Source of the DNA: Candidatus Fluviicola riflensis
GTDB lineage: Bacteria > Bacteroidota > Bacteroidia > Flavobacteriales_D > Crocinitomicaceae
DNA length: 64,000 nucleotides
Assembly: GCA_002243285.1 (NCBI GenBank)
Contig: CP022585.1
Coordinates: 3,336,641 to 3,400,640 of the forward strand
Direction: 5' to 3'
Shown: positions 61,836-64,000 of the stretch, piece after piece
Position numbering within the stretch: the first letter of the stretch is position 1
How the letters are laid out: the number at the start of each line of letters is the position of its first letter
Notes under the pieces: generated by a model
What the model saw: the letters and a program-made list of their open reading frames with translations, nothing else
Database searches by the model: none
Told to the model about the DNA's origin: nothing
Position numbers and translations under genes: made by a program

Positions 61836-61903
61836 ATTTGAATTATAAATGGTGGAATTATCAATCATGGAGTGACTCTCTTGATAATTGATGATTTTTG
61901 AGA

Positions 61904-63184
61904 TTACTCACTCACATCATTCCCCTCATCCAGCAACAAATTCCGGTCGATTTGCTTACTTGCCTTGGCGCCAAGGGTTTTCAATTTCTCGATTTTCCCA
62001 ACGATGTTGCCCGAACCTTCGGAGAGTTTTCCAAACGCTTCTTTGAAGTTTTTGTTGACATCGTTTTGGTTTTTCTCGATTCGTTTCAAATCTTCGATGA
62101 ATCCGACAAACTTGTCGTACAAACGTCCGGCCTCAATGGCAATGGTTACCGCATTCGCGTTCTGACGTTCCTGTTTCCAAATACTTTCGATGGTTTTTAG
62201 GGTTGCGAGTAAGGTAGATGGTGTAACAATCACCACGCGTTTTTCCCATGCTTTGGTGTAAATGTCCGGTTCTTCGCGAATGGCCAGCGCAAATGACGCT
62301 TCCATGGGGATGAATAATAATACGAACTCGGGTGTTTGCAAACCTTCCAAATGACTGTAGTTCTTATCACCCAATTGTCGGATATGCGCATTGATAGAAA
62401 TCAGGTGATCTTTAAGTCCTTGCCGGCGCATGTCATCATCTTCAGAATTGATGTAACGCTCAAAAGCCGTAAGCGACACTTTCGAATCGACGATAATATG
62501 TTTGTTATCAGGTAATTTGATCAGGAAATCCGGACGAAGCATCTGGTTGTGTTCATCGCGTAATGTGGCTTGTTTCTCGTATTCCACACCTTCGCGTAAA
62601 CCGCTCATTTCCAAAATGCGTTCCAAGGCCAGTTCGCCCCAGTTTCCCTGTGTTTTTTGTTCGCCTTTCAATGCGTCGGCAAGATTTTGAGCAGAAAGAT
62701 TCATCTTGGCGTGTTGTTCCGACAGCGCTTTTACCAAACTTTCCATCGACGCAAATTGCTCTACGCCTTTTTCCTTGTTTTCGCGGACTTCGGTTTCGAA
62801 CGTGACTAGTTTTTCCTTGAACGGCTTCAACAACTGTTCCAGTTGCGATTGATTTTCCAGTTTGATCGACGCATTTCCCTGTTGTACCACGTCTTTGGCA
62901 ATCGCCGTAAGTTGTTCCTTCAATTTCGCCTCGTCTTCGGTTTGTTTTTTGCGTTCGTATTCCAATTGCTGACGCAGTAATTCCACTTCTTTCAGGCTTT
63001 GCGAATGCTCAATCAACGCTTTTTCTTTTTCAACCGACAAGCTATTTTTCTCAGCTATTAGCTGGTCAGACAGCAATTGTGCCGACTTCAGGGAAGCATC
63101 CGATCGCTGGCTTTTCGCATAAAAAAATGCAGCAACTCCCACAGCTGAAATGGCCAATAGAACGAGAATAACGTTGAGTAACAT
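61904..63184 (-). CDS. rmuC: DNA recombination protein RmuC
   Basis: A 426-aa protein. An N-terminal membrane anchor (VILVLLAISAVGVAAFFYAK) is followed by a long coiled coil (about 30-160). Next is the RmuC core with a nuclease-like fold: QGNWGELALERILEMSGLREGVEYE, LRPDFLIKLPDNKHIIVDSKVSLTAFERYI and FIPMEASFALA. RmuC limits genome rearrangements between inverted repeats; the D-x(n)-D-S-K residues resemble a PD-(D/E)xK site. It sits alone, with the SIMPL-like gene convergent. ATG at 63184. Confidence 0.94.
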   Translation of the reverse strand: MLLNVILVLLAISAVGVAAFFYAKSQRSDASLKSAQLLSDQLIAEKNSLSVEKEKALIEHSQSLKEVELLRQQLEYERKKQTEDEAKLKEQLTAIAKDVVQQGNASIKLENQSQLEQLLKPFKEKLVTFETEVRENKEKGVEQFASMESLVKALSEQHAKMNLSAQNLADALKGEQKTQGNWGELALERILEMSGLREGVEYEKQATLRDEHNQMLRPDFLIKLPDNKHIIVDSKVSLTAFERYINSEDDDMRRQGLKDHLISINAHIRQLGDKNYSHLEGLQTPEFVLLFIPMEASFALAIREEPDIYTKAWEKRVVIVTPSTLLATLKTIESIWKQERQNANAVTIAIEAGRLYDKFVGFIEDLKRIEKNQNDVNKNFKEAFGKLSEGSGNIVGKIEKLKTLGAKASKQIDRNLLLDEGNDVSE

Positions 63185-63219
63185 GGTTGTAAGTTTGTTG
63201 GGATAAAGTTAACCTTTTC

Positions 63220-63396
63220 TGATGTTGAATGTTGAATGCTGAATGTTGAATTGCAGATTTTAGATAGAAACACACTTTCGGGAAAGAACTTAAATCTTAT
63301 TCTTCATCATTGATAATTTCGCCATTCATAACTATCTCAACCAATTCAACACTGTGTCCGCCTTTGGCGCGATTCAAAATTAAGCATTCATAATTG
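63220..63396. repeat. AT-rich repeat element with GC module
   Basis: The left end TGATGTTGAATGTTGAATGC is inverted relative to TTAAGCATTCATAATTGCC at the right end. Bases 63343-63387 are an inverted third copy of the module at 1784-1831 and 3440-3485 (CGCCTTTGGCG centre). Confidence 0.65.
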
Positions 63397-63397
63397 C

Positions 63398-64000
63398 CTA
63401 AAAATAGGCCACATACCCAAAATGGATCTTCGAATCACGCAGCAAAATCGGATTGTTCTGTTGTTGTCCCAAAGCATAAGTCAACGAGAAAATCCCGATG
63501 TTGGTGCCAAAACTGATTCCGGCGCCAAAGCCCAGCGGATGATCGTTGAGGTAGCTTGTACTCAGATTTCGTTCGTACCAGCTTTGATCAAAAAACGCAA
63601 ATAAAAAGGAATTCCGATCAAGGATAAACCGGTATTCGACCGTGGCAGTTGTGCGTGTTGTAGAAAGCAATTCATCTTCCAGGAAACCGCGCTGACTCAG
63701 GTTTCCGCCAAAGCGCATCAACTCGTTTTGCTGAATATTATCGGTGAAAAACGTTTCTGACACCGAAGCCAGTTTCACGACATGACGTTTTGCCAGCGAC
63801 AGGTACGTTTCCAGTTGCAGTTTTCCGCCAAATAAGAGCGATTTGGTAACAATACTGTCTTTGGTAACAGTTCGCTGACCGGCAGTTCCTTCCACTATCC
63901 AAATCAGCCCACGTTGCGGATTGGGTAAATAATCAAGCGTCTGATGTGTCAGCGACAAACCATATTGATTGCTTTTCACTGAACCAAAAACGCCTGAACC
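63398..64000 (-). CDS. Outer-membrane barrel protein, 3' part (BamA/TamA-like), incomplete
   Basis: The gene begins beyond the right edge; the frame is open at base 64000, so only about 200 C-terminal residues are visible. They have beta-barrel character with alternating strands and the Omp85-like features LDYLPNPQRGLIWIVEG, NELMRFGGNLSQRGFLEDEL (a GxxxxRGF-type lid motif), YRFILDRNSFLFAFFDQSWYE and a terminal HFGYVAYF with final Phe. This is probably the C-terminal barrel of a surface-antigen/Omp85-family protein such as TamA. Function (outer-membrane protein assembly or export) is inferred. Confidence 0.75.
   Translation of the reverse strand, partial: GSGVFGSVKSNQYGLSLTHQTLDYLPNPQRGLIWIVEGTAGQRTVTKDSIVTKSLLFGGKLQLETYLSLAKRHVVKLASVSETFFTDNIQQNELMRFGGNLSQRGFLEDELLSTTRTTATVEYRFILDRNSFLFAFFDQSWYERNLSTSYLNDHPLGFGAGISFGTNIGIFSLTYALGQQQNNPILLRDSKIHFGYVAYF

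Overview
The window looks like a chromosome segment from a Bacteroidota bacterium, most likely order Flavobacteriales and perhaps a Fluviicola-like member of the Crocinitomicaceae. The order is well supported by two secreted proteins with type IX secretion C-terminal domains, carboxypeptidase-like regulatory/DUF5686 outer-membrane proteins, a TAnnTTTG-type promoter upstream of tRNAs, A-rich rather than Shine-Dalgarno leaders, and abundant AT-rich intergenic repeats. The family is only an impression. No rRNA, CRISPR array or transposase is visible.

Layout. 0.3-5.3 kb: housekeeping and small genes (thyA, an iodotyrosine-deiodinase-like flavoprotein, a VOC protein, secreted/membrane unknowns). 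5.3-20.9 kb: a defence island, all on the minus strand except one silent allele. Its first half is a type I restriction-modification locus (hsdM, hsdS, tyrosine recombinase, hsdR) with a second, start-less hsdS on the plus strand. The two hsdS genes share a perfect 44-bp inverted repeat, so the 2.2-kb segment is a predicted specificity-switching inverton. The second half reads, in transcription order: 47-aa leader ORF, sigma-70-like protein, HTH-like protein, ImmA/IrrE (CapP-like) metallopeptidase, putative NurA-like protein, HerA ATPase, 45-aa repeat peptide, CD-NTase (cGAS-like), TIR-STING effector and a 77-aa Cys-rich protein. It is tightly packed, with three ATGA overlaps, and looks like a regulated composite anti-phage system: a two-gene cGAS-STING CBASS next to a HerA module under a possible DNA-damage-responsive switch.

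21.4-24.5 kb: a lipoprotein and a divergent TPR histidine kinase/LytTR regulator pair. 24.6-25.1 kb: two small Cys/His-rich proteins. 25.1-29.9 kb: a five-gene membrane operon with two DUF4407-like proteins and a membrane-anchored transglutaminase-like protein; function unknown. 30.2-30.6 kb: a truncated dinD remnant. 31.2-35.1 kb: an overlapping operon with a secreted CYTH-like protein, a large lipoprotein, a membrane protein and a UbiA-family prenyltransferase. 35.5-35.7 kb: tRNA-Leu and tRNA-Gly.

36.3-64 kb is mostly core: mutS, a SpoU methyltransferase, lptB, a DUF5686 outer-membrane protein, tatC, rhuM, a Pif1-like helicase, T9SS cargo, an SH3 protein, a TetR-like/ABC1-kinase pair, recQ, a tandem pair of paralogous secreted proteins, rmuC and the 3' part of an outer-membrane barrel gene running off the edge. 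DNA repair is prominent (mutS, recQ, rmuC, Pif1-like helicase). Intergenic regions carry at least five dispersed repeat families, several with terminal inverted repeats; one family shares a conserved GC-rich module in three distant copies.
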